From Pseudanabaena sp. (lineage in GTDB: Bacteria > Cyanobacteriota > Cyanobacteriia > Pseudanabaenales > Pseudanabaenaceae): DNA of 64,000 nt. This document shows, one piece after another, positions 10,299 to 18,595 of this stretch. Both the position numbers and the translations under genes were made by a program. How positions within the stretch are numbered: position 1 is the first letter of the stretch; each line of letters begins with the position of its first letter. The DNA lies in assembly GCA_003249015.1 (NCBI GenBank), contig QBLS01000003.1, forward strand, positions 62,001-126,000, read 5' to 3'. The notes under the pieces are model-generated. The model was not told the DNA's origin. It worked only from the letters and a program-made list of their open reading frames with translations, and did no database searches.

Positions 10299-10331
10299 GC
10301 TATATCTTCCCGATATGCGGGAAGATATAGC
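10299..10331. repeat. Palindrome, 14-bp arms, just after ubiX
   Basis: Arms GCTATATCTTCCCG and complement, 5-nt loop ATATG; begins 2 nt after the ubiX stop. Possible terminator, without a clear T-tract. Confidence 0.85.
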
Positions 10332-10352
10332 GTTTTGCGCTTAATTAAAACC

Positions 10353-10403
10353 CAGATAAATTTTGGAAAGCGGCGCAGAGCGCCGCTTTCCAAAATTTAT
10401 CTG
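10353..10403. repeat. Perfect palindrome, 24-bp arms, AGA centre, GCGGCGC core
   Basis: Differs from the 18988 copy by one compensated base pair (GGAAAGCGG against GGGAAGCGG). Preceded by GCGCTTAATTAAAACC. Confidence 0.95.
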
Positions 10404-10453
10404 TACTACTCAAAGCCTCTATAGGCTGTAAAGCTGTGCTATCAAGGTAAATC

Positions 10454-10996
10454 ATGAAAGAATCACGTTTTTCTCAAGCAAAAAATACTAACAAAAATTC
10501 TGGACTTCCCATATTTCAATTGGTATTTATGGGATTGGTGATTACTGGGTTAGCCACAATTTTTGTCCAAAACCTTCAGCCGACAGTGCAACTGATCTTT
10601 TTAGGGCAAATGACTGTGGCTATCCCTTTGAGTGTGACCATGCTAGCCGCTTTTGCGATCGGTGGAATTTTAGCTTTTACATTTAATTCCATCACGGCTT
10701 GGCGACAAAATCTTCTGATTCGCCGTGCTTTAGCCGACGTAAAAGTAACTAATAGCAACGAATCGATTCCTCGATCTGTAACCCAGAATTCTTCAGAAGA
10801 TTATGAAGAATACGATGAAGAAGAAGCAGACGAAGACTTTGATGATGATTTTAGTGATGATGATCAAGTTTACGAAGAAGATCCCGACACCTTACCCTAT
10901 GGCGATCGCTTCAAGAAAAAATCTACTGTAGAGCCGAAGGACTCCTATGATCGTCAAGGCGATCGACCTCCCCTTGATGCCAAGTATATTAACTAG
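10454..10996 (+). CDS. LapA-domain (DUF1049) membrane protein with acidic tail
   Basis: 180 residues. Two membrane helices (about 20-42 and 56-80) bracket VQNLQPTVQLIFLGQMTVAI, the DUF1049 signature. The C-terminal half is disordered and very acidic (EDYEEYDEEEADEDFDDDFS). AAGG precedes the ATG. Paralogue of the 1616 gene, which also ends acidic. A role in envelope organisation is possible but not shown. Confidence 0.75.
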   Translation: MKESRFSQAKNTNKNSGLPIFQLVFMGLVITGLATIFVQNLQPTVQLIFLGQMTVAIPLSVTMLAAFAIGGILAFTFNSITAWRQNLLIRRALADVKVTNSNESIPRSVTQNSSEDYEEYDEEEADEDFDDDFSDDDQVYEEDPDTLPYGDRFKKKSTVEPKDSYDRQGDRPPLDAKYIN

Positions 10997-11175
10997 CTTT
11001 TTTTAAGTAGTACCAAACTAAGAAGTAGCGTAGCCATTTCTTGATTTAAAAATCCTTACTGGCTTTGGGTTTTGGCTGGCAAAGTTGCAGTTACACTTTT
11101 GTGAGTTAGTATCATTGATGCGGCTCGGAAAACTGGATAATGCTAAAATATGCCTTATTTTGAAGAGGAAAATAT

Positions 11176-11403
11176 ATGTCCACCAGACGCAGTGATAGCG
11201 CATTTCCAGTTAGCTATAACAAAGATACCGATAGCCTTGTCGAAGGTATGACCAAGCGTGAATACTTTGCGGTACTACTGATGCAAAGCCTCACGACATC
11301 CAACATGAAATTTGAAGATGAATATCAAAAAGCTCGCTTAGCAGTTGCTGAAGCCGATGCACTCATCGACATCTTGGCATACGAAGCTAACCCTAAAGCC
11401 TAA
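11176..11403 (+). CDS. Small hypothetical protein
   Basis: 75 residues, soluble, predicted helical: a 25-residue polar start, then TKREYFAVLLMQSLTTSN and KARLAVAEADALIDILAY. The TKREYFA...AD.LI pattern also occurs in small phage-associated or housekeeping proteins of unknown function in cyanobacteria. AGAGGA sits 8 nt before the ATG, so translation looks real. It stands alone. Confidence 0.65.
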   Translation: MSTRRSDSAFPVSYNKDTDSLVEGMTKREYFAVLLMQSLTTSNMKFEDEYQKARLAVAEADALIDILAYEANPKA

Positions 11404-11510
11404 GCCAAAATATATATCCTCTGTCTATCCATAGCGGCGAAAATCATAGGATTTTTGTTGGAAGTATTGCCAATCGGCAGTTTAAACAAAAATTCTTATT
11501 CGGCAAAATC

Positions 11511-12197
11511 ATGAAGTATTCTTCAATAGAAACACCTTTTTACTCCAGTCTAGTCGCTGAACATATAGTTCATGAAGGTCGCGAGCCAGATTTTAAGAGA
11601 TGGCACATTAATTTAACTAAAACTGCTGAGAGCTATGAAGGTTTTTTACGCTGCGACCTTTGTCCCCCGTTGCACTGTGCCGATCATGTAATTAAGTGCT
11701 ACTACATCACCCATTTTGACTCTCCAGAAAACTTAACCAAATGGATTGAATCCCCAGAACGCCAAAACTTACTGGAAATTGGTCAAGATATTTTTTATGC
11801 CTATCGCTTCAAGTCCTTTACTACTGGCTTAGAAGGTTGGTTTTCTCTACATTCTGGTGATTCTGAATATCGCAGTTTGGGTCCACCCCTATGGAAGCAG
11901 ATTATGGCAGTGGTTTTGGGCTTATATCCTGTAGTGATGATTCAAGCGATCGCCTTTTCCACATTTGGCATTATGCAAAATTGGTCACTAGCCAACTCAA
12001 TGATTGTGAATAATCTGATTACTTCTACAATTTTGAGCTTATTAGTAATGCCGTTTTTGTCCAATCATTTAAGGTTTTGGCTTCAGCCAGCCTATCGCCC
12101 CATGACTCTTCAAAAAGACCTCACAGGAATGCTAATCGTCTCTTTAACCCTAGGAATAATGGTAATTATCTTCAACGAGATTTTAAAACTAGTCTAA
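11511..12197 (+). CDS. ABM-superfamily membrane protein (COG3224-like)
   Basis: 228 residues. The N-terminal half is a dimeric alpha-beta barrel (SLVAEHIVHEGREPDFKRWH; FLRCDLCPP; YYITHFDSPENLTKWIESPE). The C-terminal half has three hydrophobic helices (about 128-152, 162-184, 202-226), giving a membrane-anchored ABM protein of the COG3224 kind. Catalytic activity is not established for this branch. The gene ends 2 nt before a hairpin terminator. Confidence 0.75.
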   Translation: MKYSSIETPFYSSLVAEHIVHEGREPDFKRWHINLTKTAESYEGFLRCDLCPPLHCADHVIKCYYITHFDSPENLTKWIESPERQNLLEIGQDIFYAYRFKSFTTGLEGWFSLHSGDSEYRSLGPPLWKQIMAVVLGLYPVVMIQAIAFSTFGIMQNWSLANSMIVNNLITSTILSLLVMPFLSNHLRFWLQPAYRPMTLQKDLTGMLIVSLTLGIMVIIFNEILKLV

Positions 12198-12240
12198 AAA
12201 ATCAGGGATGCGGCGCGAAGCGCCGCATCCCTGATTTTTT
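12196..12240. terminator. 21-bp perfect hairpin with A/T tracts, bidirectional terminator
   Basis: Arms begin AAAAAATCAGGGATGCGGCG, GAA centre, ending in TTTTTT. It overlaps the stop of the upstream plus-strand gene by two bases and faces the minus-strand permease ending at 12271. Confidence 0.85.
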
Positions 12241-12270
12241 AGTTTAAAAGCAATGCCAGAGACTTTCCTT

Positions 12271-13701
12271 TTAAGCTGCATCTTCCTGAGGAACGGATTC
12301 AGTAGGTTCCTTAATTTGGGGTAGTAACCAGCTTAGTAAAATTGCTGTAAGACCACCAGTAGAAATAGCTGAGCCAAATAGGTTATTGAAAATAGCAGGC
12401 TTGTCAGCAAAGATTTCAGGTGAGAATGTGACTCCTAACCCTAGTCCCAAGGAAGCCGCCACAATAATCATGGAGCGGCGATCTAGCCCTGCTGAAGCAA
12501 CAATATTTAATCCTGCTACAGCGATCGAACCGAACATAACCAAAGTAGCTCCACCCAGCACGGGTTGAGGAATTGCTTGAAACACACCACCAATAATTGG
12601 CAGCAAACCAAGGATTACAAAAATACCTGACACAAAGAACCCAACATAACGGCTACCCACTCCTGTCATTTGGATTACACCATTGTTTTGACTGAAAGTG
12701 GTATTGGGGAAAGTATTTAGTACCGCTGCAATTAAAGAGTTGATACCATCACCCAATACCCCACCCTTGATCCGCCTCATATAAACACCACCTGAGACTG
12801 GTTCTCCAGATACCGCAGAAGTGGCTGTCAAGTCGCCCACAGTCTCGATCGCTGTCAAGACATATAGCAGGATGAAAGGCAAGAAGGCAGTAAAATCAAA
12901 ACTAATGCCGTAGCGGAAGGGCGTGGGAACTCTAAAGAAAGGCAAGGTTGTTAGAGAACTAAAATTAACCATACCAAGGAATATTGCAATAACGAAGCCC
13001 ACCGCTAACCCGATCGCAATGGAACCCATCCTTAAAAAACGATTACTAGATAGGGTAAGGACAACTACGATCAACAGCACTAAACCGCCGAGCATCAGGT
13101 TCTGAGGACTACCAAAAGACCCATCCTTTTTGGCTAGCGCAACTGCACCGCCCGCCAAGCTAATTATGCCAGTCTTAATCAAACCTAAGCCAATAATCAT
13201 TACCACAGTTCCCGAAACCACGGGAGTGATGATTTTATCTAGCAAATGTAAGAACTGACTGAGGATAATTGCCACAAATGAGCCAAATAAGCATACGCCA
13301 AAAATTAGTGCTAAAGCCTGTTCTGGTGATCCACCGCTCGCCTTCGTGATCGCGCCAACACCTAGGATAGGTCCTAAAAAGGCAAAACTAGTACCTTGTA
13401 AACTCAATAAACCTGAGCCAATAGGTCCAATCTTTTTACATTGAATGAAAGTACAGATTCCAGAGGCAAACAGGGACATACTAATTAAAAAGCTAGTATT
13501 GTCGGCATCTAGCCCCAAACTAGTGCAAATAATGATGGGGGGAGTAATGATGCCAACAAAGGAAGCAAGTACATGTTGAATTGCTACAAAAATAGCCTCG
13601 CCCACAGGGGGAACGTCGTTTAAACCATAGATTAGGGATGATTTGCCCACTGGAGCCTCATTCACATCACTCTTTACCTCTAGCTCTTTGCCTACATCCA
13701 T
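12271..13701 (-). CDS. Nucleobase:cation symporter-2 (uracil/xanthine permease family)
   Basis: 476 residues with 12-14 membrane segments. Family motifs: QHVLASFVGIITPP near the N-terminus (first helix His), QGTSFAFLGP, and the signature GVFQAIPQPVLGGATLVMFG in helix 10. Imports uracil, xanthine or uric acid with H+ or Na+; which one is unresolved. A GTATACTGTATAC palindrome lies 34-46 nt upstream of the start and may be its operator. It stands alone as a transcription unit. Confidence 0.92.
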   Translation of the reverse strand: MDVGKELEVKSDVNEAPVGKSSLIYGLNDVPPVGEAIFVAIQHVLASFVGIITPPIIICTSLGLDADNTSFLISMSLFASGICTFIQCKKIGPIGSGLLSLQGTSFAFLGPILGVGAITKASGGSPEQALALIFGVCLFGSFVAIILSQFLHLLDKIITPVVSGTVVMIIGLGLIKTGIISLAGGAVALAKKDGSFGSPQNLMLGGLVLLIVVVLTLSSNRFLRMGSIAIGLAVGFVIAIFLGMVNFSSLTTLPFFRVPTPFRYGISFDFTAFLPFILLYVLTAIETVGDLTATSAVSGEPVSGGVYMRRIKGGVLGDGINSLIAAVLNTFPNTTFSQNNGVIQMTGVGSRYVGFFVSGIFVILGLLPIIGGVFQAIPQPVLGGATLVMFGSIAVAGLNIVASAGLDRRSMIIVAASLGLGLGVTFSPEIFADKPAIFNNLFGSAISTGGLTAILLSWLLPQIKEPTESVPQEDAA

Positions 13702-13734
13702 AACTTTCTAGATATTTATTGCATATAACCTTGC

Positions 13735-13747
13735 GTATACTGTATAC
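13735..13747. promoter_or_regulatory. 13-bp palindrome GTATACTGTATAC, candidate operator of the NCS2 permease
   Basis: Perfect dyad around a central T, 34 nt before the permease start. The same 13-mer recurs at 17250. GTATAC-type dyads are typical of GntR-family operators (inference). Confidence 0.5.
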
Positions 13748-13800
13748 AAACTATCTAGCTAGTTCTGATATCATCACTACAAAATGAAATTTTACTTAAG

Positions 13801-13849
13801 CCCCAAAAGATTAATGGCGGCGCAATGCGCCGCCATTAATCTTTTGGGG
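13801..13849. repeat. Perfect palindrome, 23-bp arms, AAT centre, GGCGGCGC core
   Basis: Arms begin CCCCAAAAGATTAATGGCGG. Confidence 0.95.
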
Positions 13850-13859
13850 TGAGCAAAAG

Positions 13860-13900
13860 CCAGTAAAGAGAGGCTGGCTTTGCCAGCCTCTCTTTACTGG
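13860..13900. repeat. Perfect palindrome, 19-bp arms, TTT centre
   Basis: Arms CCAGTAAAGAGAGGCTGGC and complement, 10 bp after the previous one. Could terminate the gene ending at 13924. Confidence 0.95.
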
Positions 13901-13923
13901 CTCTGACTCATAGTATTTCTGAA

Positions 13924-14160
13924 CTAGATGAACCTAGAACTGAACTTCTGAAAAGCATGAACTAAGGTGTACCAGAGTTGTTCGGGGCTGACTCCAAATG
14001 CGACCTTTGCCACTATTAAAACGATCGCCGCAGTAGCTAGAGGCACAGCCAAAAGCTTGGCTACCTTTTCTAAGGCAGAAAAAATTACCATTGAGGCAAC
14101 GATCGCCGCTACTAGCAATAGCCAATCATTTAAGCGATCTGGAGATATCAATCCATCCAT
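13924..14160 (-). CDS. Small two-helix membrane protein
   Basis: 78 residues: DRLNDWLLLVAAIVASMVIF then LLAVPLATAAIVLIVAKVAF, and a short amphipathic end (WYTLVHAFQKFSSRF). No family recognised. It begins 2 nt after the stop of the 14163 gene, so the two are almost certainly one operon. Confidence 0.65.
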   Translation of the reverse strand: MDGLISPDRLNDWLLLVAAIVASMVIFSALEKVAKLLAVPLATAAIVLIVAKVAFGVSPEQLWYTLVHAFQKFSSRFI

Positions 14161-14162
14161 GA

Positions 14163-14762
14163 CTAGTCTTCAGCTCCGATCGCTTTCATCTTCGCGTTAA
14201 TCTTTTCAACGATCTCCTCAGCAGAGGGAGCCATGGGTGACTTGTCCTTAGCCATTTGCATTCCTGCATTTATCTTTGCGCCAATTTCTTCAGCAGAAGG
14301 GATGAATAACTGCTTATTTTTAAGAAATAGTTGTTTTTTCTGTGCAGGGGTCAAGGTAGCAAATATATCTTTTTTAGGAACAGCCTTAAGTACAGTACTC
14401 AGCTTGTTCTTTTGGGCAGGTGTCAAGGCGATCGCCTTAAAAGCTTTACGAAAACTCGTTCCCTCAGCAATCTTTGTGGCAAAGTCAGCCTGTTGCTCTG
14501 GAGTTAAGACACTTTCAATCTGAGGTAAGATTTCAGTCTCTAATTGCTTAAGCAAATCAACAGCCTCAGGGGGAGCAGCTTTAACCGCTTCAGGTGTGAC
14601 TTCAGGGGCGGCTTCGACAGCTTCAGTTTTAACAGCTTCTACTTCAGCAATCAAGGTCGCCGAGGATTGCGTAAAGATGCTTTGAGCTTGGGCAGAATTA
14701 CCAATTAGTAGGCTTATGAAAATAGCAAGACTGGCAATTACTGATAGTAAGTTTTTTTTCAT
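14163..14762 (-). CDS. Exported protein with LTPxQ repeats (Spy/CpxP-like)
   Basis: 200 residues from ATG 14762, directly before a clean signal peptide (MKKNLLSVIASLAIFISLLI... AQAQS). A longer frame to 14810 would bury the signal. The mature protein has a Val/Glu/Ala-rich linker, then three copies of an LTPEQQADF / LTPAQKNKL / LTPAQKKQL motif, and two copies of PSAEEI(G/V)xKINAxM. LTPxQ repeats are the hallmark of the periplasmic Spy/CpxP chaperone fold, though the spacing here is not canonical. Partner of the 13924 membrane protein. Confidence 0.7.
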   Translation of the reverse strand: MKKNLLSVIASLAIFISLLIGNSAQAQSIFTQSSATLIAEVEAVKTEAVEAAPEVTPEAVKAAPPEAVDLLKQLETEILPQIESVLTPEQQADFATKIAEGTSFRKAFKAIALTPAQKNKLSTVLKAVPKKDIFATLTPAQKKQLFLKNKQLFIPSAEEIGAKINAGMQMAKDKSPMAPSAEEIVEKINAKMKAIGAED

Positions 14763-14904
14763 TTTTTTAACCGTGAGTTTTATAGATGTTTTATGAGATG
14801 GAGTAACCATATAACTAAGCCCTAAACCCAGAGATTATTCTGTCCGCTACGCTGGCGGAATAACCTTTTCGGTTTTAAATACATAGCTACTTATTAGTTT
14901 TTTA

Positions 14905-14943
14905 GGTCGAAATGCTGACAAACTACTTGTCAGCATTTCGACC
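14905..14943. repeat. Perfect palindrome, 17-bp arms, overlapping the DUF1275 stop
   Basis: Arms GGTCGAAATGCTGACAA and complement, loop ACTAC. One arm encodes the last residues of the DUF1275 protein. Confidence 0.95.
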
Positions 14944-15711
14944 ATGCTCGACATAGGCGGAAATAGCTAAAATTGCGATGATTACTAAAGGAATTGCTAA
15001 GCTCCACCAAGACTCGGAGACGAGGATAAAGCAAGCTGCCAACAAGCCTCCAAGGGCAAAACCTACAATAGTTGGCACAAACCTGCTAATGCGCTCCCAA
15101 GACTCCGCAGCTTCAGTTTGAGACGCTTCGGTCGGTGGGTTGGTCAGCTTGGCACTGAGCAACTGCACCACATCAATCGTCAGTTGAGTGGTGTTCCCTG
15201 TCATTACCGTGGTAGGGATGTAGCTTTTAAATACCCCTTTAGCCTCCTTCATTAAGGCATTTTGAATTGCCATGGCAATGACACCAGATATGCCAATGGG
15301 TAAGATTAAATCCTCCTGCACATCAAGTAATAATGCGGGGGAAAGAGTCATGCCTAGCATTAAAAAGACTGCCAATGCGATCGCCTCAGCAGTAAGCAGA
15401 ACTCCAAATACGCACCATTGCTGCCGACGGGCATAACGAGCTAAGAGAGAGGTAAAGGCTACTGTCAATACAAATGTCGGCAACATCAACAAACGGGTAA
15501 TTGTAGTTTCCGTATCAGAACTAACAAAGGACGAACCCGCTAGGGCGATATTGCCTGTTACATGAGCCGTAAATAAGCCAAATAGAATAATGAAGGCAGA
15601 TGTATCAACAAATCCAGCTACCCAACTCAAGAGGAAACCTGCTGGCCCATCACTAATTAAATAGCCACTAATGTTGAATTTAGATGGCGATCGCGGAATT
15701 GCCGAAGTCAT
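14923..15711 (-). CDS. DUF1275 / YoaK-family membrane protein
   Basis: 262 residues, about six membrane segments. Typical features: FLLSWVAGFVDTSAFIILFG, LFTAHVTGN, MAIQNALMKEAKG and PTTVMTGNTTQLTIDV. Some relatives have been proposed as transporters, but function is unknown. The hydrophilic segment KLTNPPTEASQTEAAESWER separates the last helices. The last codons lie in a palindrome. Confidence 0.88.
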   Translation of the reverse strand: MTSAIPRSPSKFNISGYLISDGPAGFLLSWVAGFVDTSAFIILFGLFTAHVTGNIALAGSSFVSSDTETTITRLLMLPTFVLTVAFTSLLARYARRQQWCVFGVLLTAEAIALAVFLMLGMTLSPALLLDVQEDLILPIGISGVIAMAIQNALMKEAKGVFKSYIPTTVMTGNTTQLTIDVVQLLSAKLTNPPTEASQTEAAESWERISRFVPTIVGFALGGLLAACFILVSESWWSLAIPLVIIAILAISAYVEHGRNADK

Positions 15712-15742
15712 TTTATTGCCTTGAATTCAACAAGAATCATGA

Positions 15743-15791
15743 AAGAAATTTTTTAAAAGACTGGCTATGCCAGTCTTTTAAAAAATTTCTT
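15743..15791. repeat. Perfect palindrome, 23-bp arms, TAT centre (GGC-TAT-GCC type)
   Basis: Arms begin AAGAAATTTTTTAAAAGACT. Flanked by inverted GAATCAT/GATTCAC-like sequence. Confidence 0.95.
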
Positions 15792-15841
15792 GGGTTGCGT
15801 GAATCATCACAAGAACAAGTAATGCAGATTCACAAAAGTGT

Positions 15842-15880
15842 ACCAAATCAATAAATGGCTATGCCATTTATTGATTTGGT
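15842..15880. repeat. Perfect palindrome, 18-bp arms, TAT centre
   Basis: Arms ACCAAATCAATAAATGGC and complement; ends 6 nt before the stop of the 15887 gene. Confidence 0.95.
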
Positions 15881-15886
15881 AAAAAA

Positions 15887-16423
15887 CTAGCTAGCAGGCT
15901 CGACTTCCACTGTTTCAGTTGGAACAGCCTCAGATTCAACCTCTTTAGCCATACTTGACTCGGCTTCTTCAAGAATTGCAGCCTTTTCAGCTTCTTTTAC
16001 TTTCTTAGCTTCTAGCTTTGCTTCCTCTTTAGCCTTCTTTGCTTCAGCCTTAGCTGCCTTTTTGGCAGCTTTTTCAGCAGCTTTCAATTCTGCTGCTTCC
16101 GCGTCGGCAGCTTCCTTCAATTTTTTGGCTTCGAGCTTAGCCGCAGCCTTTGCCTTTTTCGCTTCGAGCTTAGCCGCAGCTTTTGCCTCAGGGGTTTCTA
16201 CAGCTTCAGGCTCAACTTCTGCATCTGCCAGCAATACATGGGAGACAAAGTTATTACTAGAAATATCCCCAACCATTAAAGAAGTTTTATCAGCTCTAGC
16301 CTCAACAGAAACTGTCAAGAACATTCCCATCATCATCACTAGAGACAAGCAAAAAGTGCTGATCTTGACAATTAAACTATGGCTTGGAGATTTAATCGTA
16401 TTTCTAGAATTATTAGTGTGCAT
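15887..16423 (-). CDS. Exported Lys/Ala/Glu-rich protein
   Basis: 178 residues from ATG 16423, with AGGAG 10 nt upstream; the longer TTG frame (16441) runs through that site. Signal-type helix (LIVKISTFCLSLVMMMGMFL... VEARADK), then about 90 residues of AKLEAKKxKxAA repeats predicted to be one long charged helix, and an acidic Pro/Glu/Val tail. Repeats share the units KLEAKKAKAA / KLEAKKLKEA. No family recognised; a periplasmic structural or cell-wall-binding role is possible. Confidence 0.65.
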   Translation of the reverse strand: MHTNNSRNTIKSPSHSLIVKISTFCLSLVMMMGMFLTVSVEARADKTSLMVGDISSNNFVSHVLLADAEVEPEAVETPEAKAAAKLEAKKAKAAAKLEAKKLKEAADAEAAELKAAEKAAKKAAKAEAKKAKEEAKLEAKKVKEAEKAAILEEAESSMAKEVESEAVPTETVEVEPAS

Positions 16424-16566
16424 ATTCTTTCTACTCCTCAAGGAATTTATTTGTGTTCACTGATGGCAATTTAAGCCTTGGCTCAAAGCAACAATTACCT
16501 ATTGTCAACATGGAGATTAATTACACATTTAAACTAAATCTTATTGTGGCTTTTGCCTAATAGAAG

Positions 16567-16630
16567 AAAGCTTACTAAGACCAACCTAATATAGTTTGGA
16601 TAAGTGCTAAACACTTATAAAGTAAGCTTT
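16567..16630. ncRNA. Candidate structured RNA or attenuator (nested inverted repeats)
   Basis: AAAGCTTACT (16567-16576) pairs exactly with AGTAAGCTTT (16621-16630). Inside lie CCAA/TTGG and the hairpin ATAAGTG-CTAAA-CACTTAT (16600-16618), so a three-way junction can be drawn. It is unlike the dispersed palindromes. Either strand could be transcribed; on the minus strand it would be the far 5' region of the Lys/Ala-rich protein gene. Confidence 0.3.
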
Positions 16631-17123
16631 TGAGCAAGTTTGTGTAATTAATCTAGATACGGATGTCTATTTTATTAGAACAGGTTAATCTATCAACAAT
16701 AGTATTGTAAATTACTTTTCACTAACAGTATCTTATTTAACTAATCATTACAAATAGTAGTTAAAAAATCTTATAAGACGTTATTTTTTAAAATCTATTT
16801 AATATTTAAGTTGCCATTAAGTCACATAACTACTATTAGCAAAATTATCAACTAAAAGACCAGATTTAATTCCTATCTTAAATTAAATCTTGGTAACAAC
16901 CTTACTTCTAAATAACAATAAACAAGCTAGTTGATATTATTTTATATAGAAATATTTAACAGTTACTATTCATTATTTTTTAATTCAACGATGCTATGCC
17001 TTAAGAGTTTGCACTAAATCAAAACTCATTTAAGACTGCTGTATATGAACACCTCGAAGGGTTGATGAACTAGTTAGTCAAGTTTGATGCCAAGAACCAA
17101 GCTTAATTTAGGTTGGACGACTG

Positions 17124-17220
17124 TAAGTAGCTAGGCATTAAAAACCAGATCTAAAACCTGTATTACAGGCGCAGTGTGCACCACAGGCTTTAGAGTTTTA
17201 TATTTAATTGCGCCTAGATA
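17124..17220. repeat. Composite element with TTTAATTGCGCCTAG end
   Basis: Shares both ends with the elements at 18882, 42511, 53373 and 63472; the internal stem (CCTGTATTACAGG/GTGCACCACAGG) is degenerate. Confidence 0.7.
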
Positions 17221-17249
17221 CTCATGCCTTTAAGTATAACTGTATATAT

Positions 17250-17262
17250 GTATACTGTATAC
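17250..17262. promoter_or_regulatory. Second copy of GTATACTGTATAC
   Basis: Identical to the 13-mer at 13735. Nearest genes are the HEAT-repeat gene (3' end, 149 bp away) and the Lys/Ala-rich protein gene (827 bp away). Confidence 0.4.
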
Positions 17263-17328
17263 AATAAATTTTAAAGCAGTACTTATGACAGCTATATCAA
17301 AGCAAGTCTTGCTTAGGACATAAAACTT

Positions 17329-17369
17329 AAGAATCGAGTGGCGGCGCGAAGCGCCGCCACTCGATTCTT
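17329..17369. repeat. Perfect palindrome, 19-bp arms, GAA centre, GTGGCGGCGC core
   Basis: Arms AAGAATCGAGTGGCGGCGC and complement; a decayed relative is at 63734. Confidence 0.95.
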
Positions 17370-17410
17370 GGGTTTTGGTTTGTACTAGCTAAATCTTTTT
17401 TTGCTAGTCA

Positions 17411-18595
17411 TTAACCTTGGATAGTCGTAAAGTCGGATTCACTATCGAAATCCTTGATATTTGACACAGAATAGTTGGGAATCTCTACGGAATACTTAAC
17501 TAAATGTAAGATTCCCTTAGCTTCTGGGGAATTAATTTGGACTAATGCCCTTAGTACAGCGCTGCGGACTGAGCGATCGCTATCTTTAATCGCTTGAGAC
17601 AGATAAAACACTGCATCGTGACTACCGATTTCTCCCAAAGCCAAAGCAGCATCACATCTCACATAGGCATACTCATCATCTCTAAGGACTCTAGCTAGTA
17701 GTGGCACGACTTCTTCCATGCCAATTTGCCCTAACGTTCTGGCGGCAACACTGCGAGTATGGCTAGAGGTCGTATTTAGCATTTTTGCTACAGGCGTGAT
17801 GGCGGGAACGCCTATACTTTTGAGGGCTTGGACAGCCTGTGACTGCACGCTGATATCATTTTCGGTGAGCAAATTAGCAAGGGCATTTGCCGACAAAGGG
17901 GACTTGATTTGTCCTAAAGCCCAAGCGGCTTCAAGACGCACAGCTTTACTTTCATTACCGAGAGCTTCGATGAGGGTGGTGACGGCTAAAGGTGAGCTAA
18001 TTTGACCGAGGGAGTGAGCGGCATGGACTTTGACCATGTTGTCACTATGCTTGAGCGCTTCAACTAGGGGCGACACGGCTGGTAAGCTGGCGCGACCAAG
18101 AGCCTTAGCTACCGCAGACTGTACCTGAATTGAAGGGTGACGTAATAATCTAATCAGGGAATTAATCGCCTCAGCACTGCCAATCCAACTTAGAGCAGAA
18201 GCTGCTTGCCAATGAATTTGTCGATGTGGATTTTGGGTTGCTGATATCAAAGGAGCGATCGCTAATGGCGATCGCAAATATCCGAGGGCGATCGCTGCTT
18301 TTTTAGAAGTTGCTACTTCGTCGCTCTCTAGGCGCTCTAGTAAAGCAGGAACGAGGTTTTCACGACAACGGATTAACTTTTGTAGAGCCGCAGAAAATTG
18401 ATCGGACCGCCCCGCTGCGTCAAATTCCGCCAAAATTGCGGACTCGCCCCCTAATTCTGGTGCTGACATGATATGTCGGTCTTCAGACAAAGCGTACCCA
18501 GGGGAGGTAGGAATTCGATAGTCTTCCATTTTGGGAGCTTGAATCTTGGAGTTATTAGAGGTCATGGAAGCTCTAGGAGATTGCGGATCGTTCAT
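17411..18595 (-). CDS. HEAT-repeat protein (phycobilin-lyase-like / PBS-lyase HEAT repeats)
   Basis: 394 residues. After a 60-residue polar leader, about nine 31-residue HEAT units follow, each with AxxALGxIxSPxAVxxLIxAL character (SHSLGQISSPLAVTTLIEAL is one). These are the short 'PBS lyase' type repeats also found in CpcE/CpcF, but also in many scaffold proteins. It lacks a clear E/F-type partner nearby, so a bilin-lyase role is not supported. Probably a protein-binding scaffold. Confidence 0.8.
   Translation of the reverse strand: MNDPQSPRASMTSNNSKIQAPKMEDYRIPTSPGYALSEDRHIMSAPELGGESAILAEFDAAGRSDQFSAALQKLIRCRENLVPALLERLESDEVATSKKAAIALGYLRSPLAIAPLISATQNPHRQIHWQAASALSWIGSAEAINSLIRLLRHPSIQVQSAVAKALGRASLPAVSPLVEALKHSDNMVKVHAAHSLGQISSPLAVTTLIEALGNESKAVRLEAAWALGQIKSPLSANALANLLTENDISVQSQAVQALKSIGVPAITPVAKMLNTTSSHTRSVAARTLGQIGMEEVVPLLARVLRDDEYAYVRCDAALALGEIGSHDAVFYLSQAIKDSDRSVRSAVLRALVQINSPEAKGILHLVKYSVEIPNYSVSNIKDFDSESDFTTIQG

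Larger units (their letters stand above)
16424..17410. other. AT-rich intergenic desert of nearly 1 kb
   Basis: No open frame of note. Contents: a nested inverted repeat at 16567-16630, a long stretch of A/T-rich sequence without HIP1 sites (16640-17000), a composite repeat at 17124-17220, the GTATACTGTATAC dyad at 17250 and a palindrome at 17329. It is far longer than the other gaps and could hold a non-coding RNA. Confidence 0.55.

Noticed and set aside
16062-16463. Plus-strand Ala/Ser/Phe-rich frame of 133 residues
   Set aside because: Antisense shadow of the Lys/Ala/Glu-rich exported protein, which has a signal peptide and a good AGGAG site.
17411-18595. Phycobilin lyase subunit CpcE/CpcF
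   Set aside because: HEAT repeats of the same type are present, but there is no partner gene, no phycocyanin operon nearby and a long disordered leader; scaffold is a safer call.
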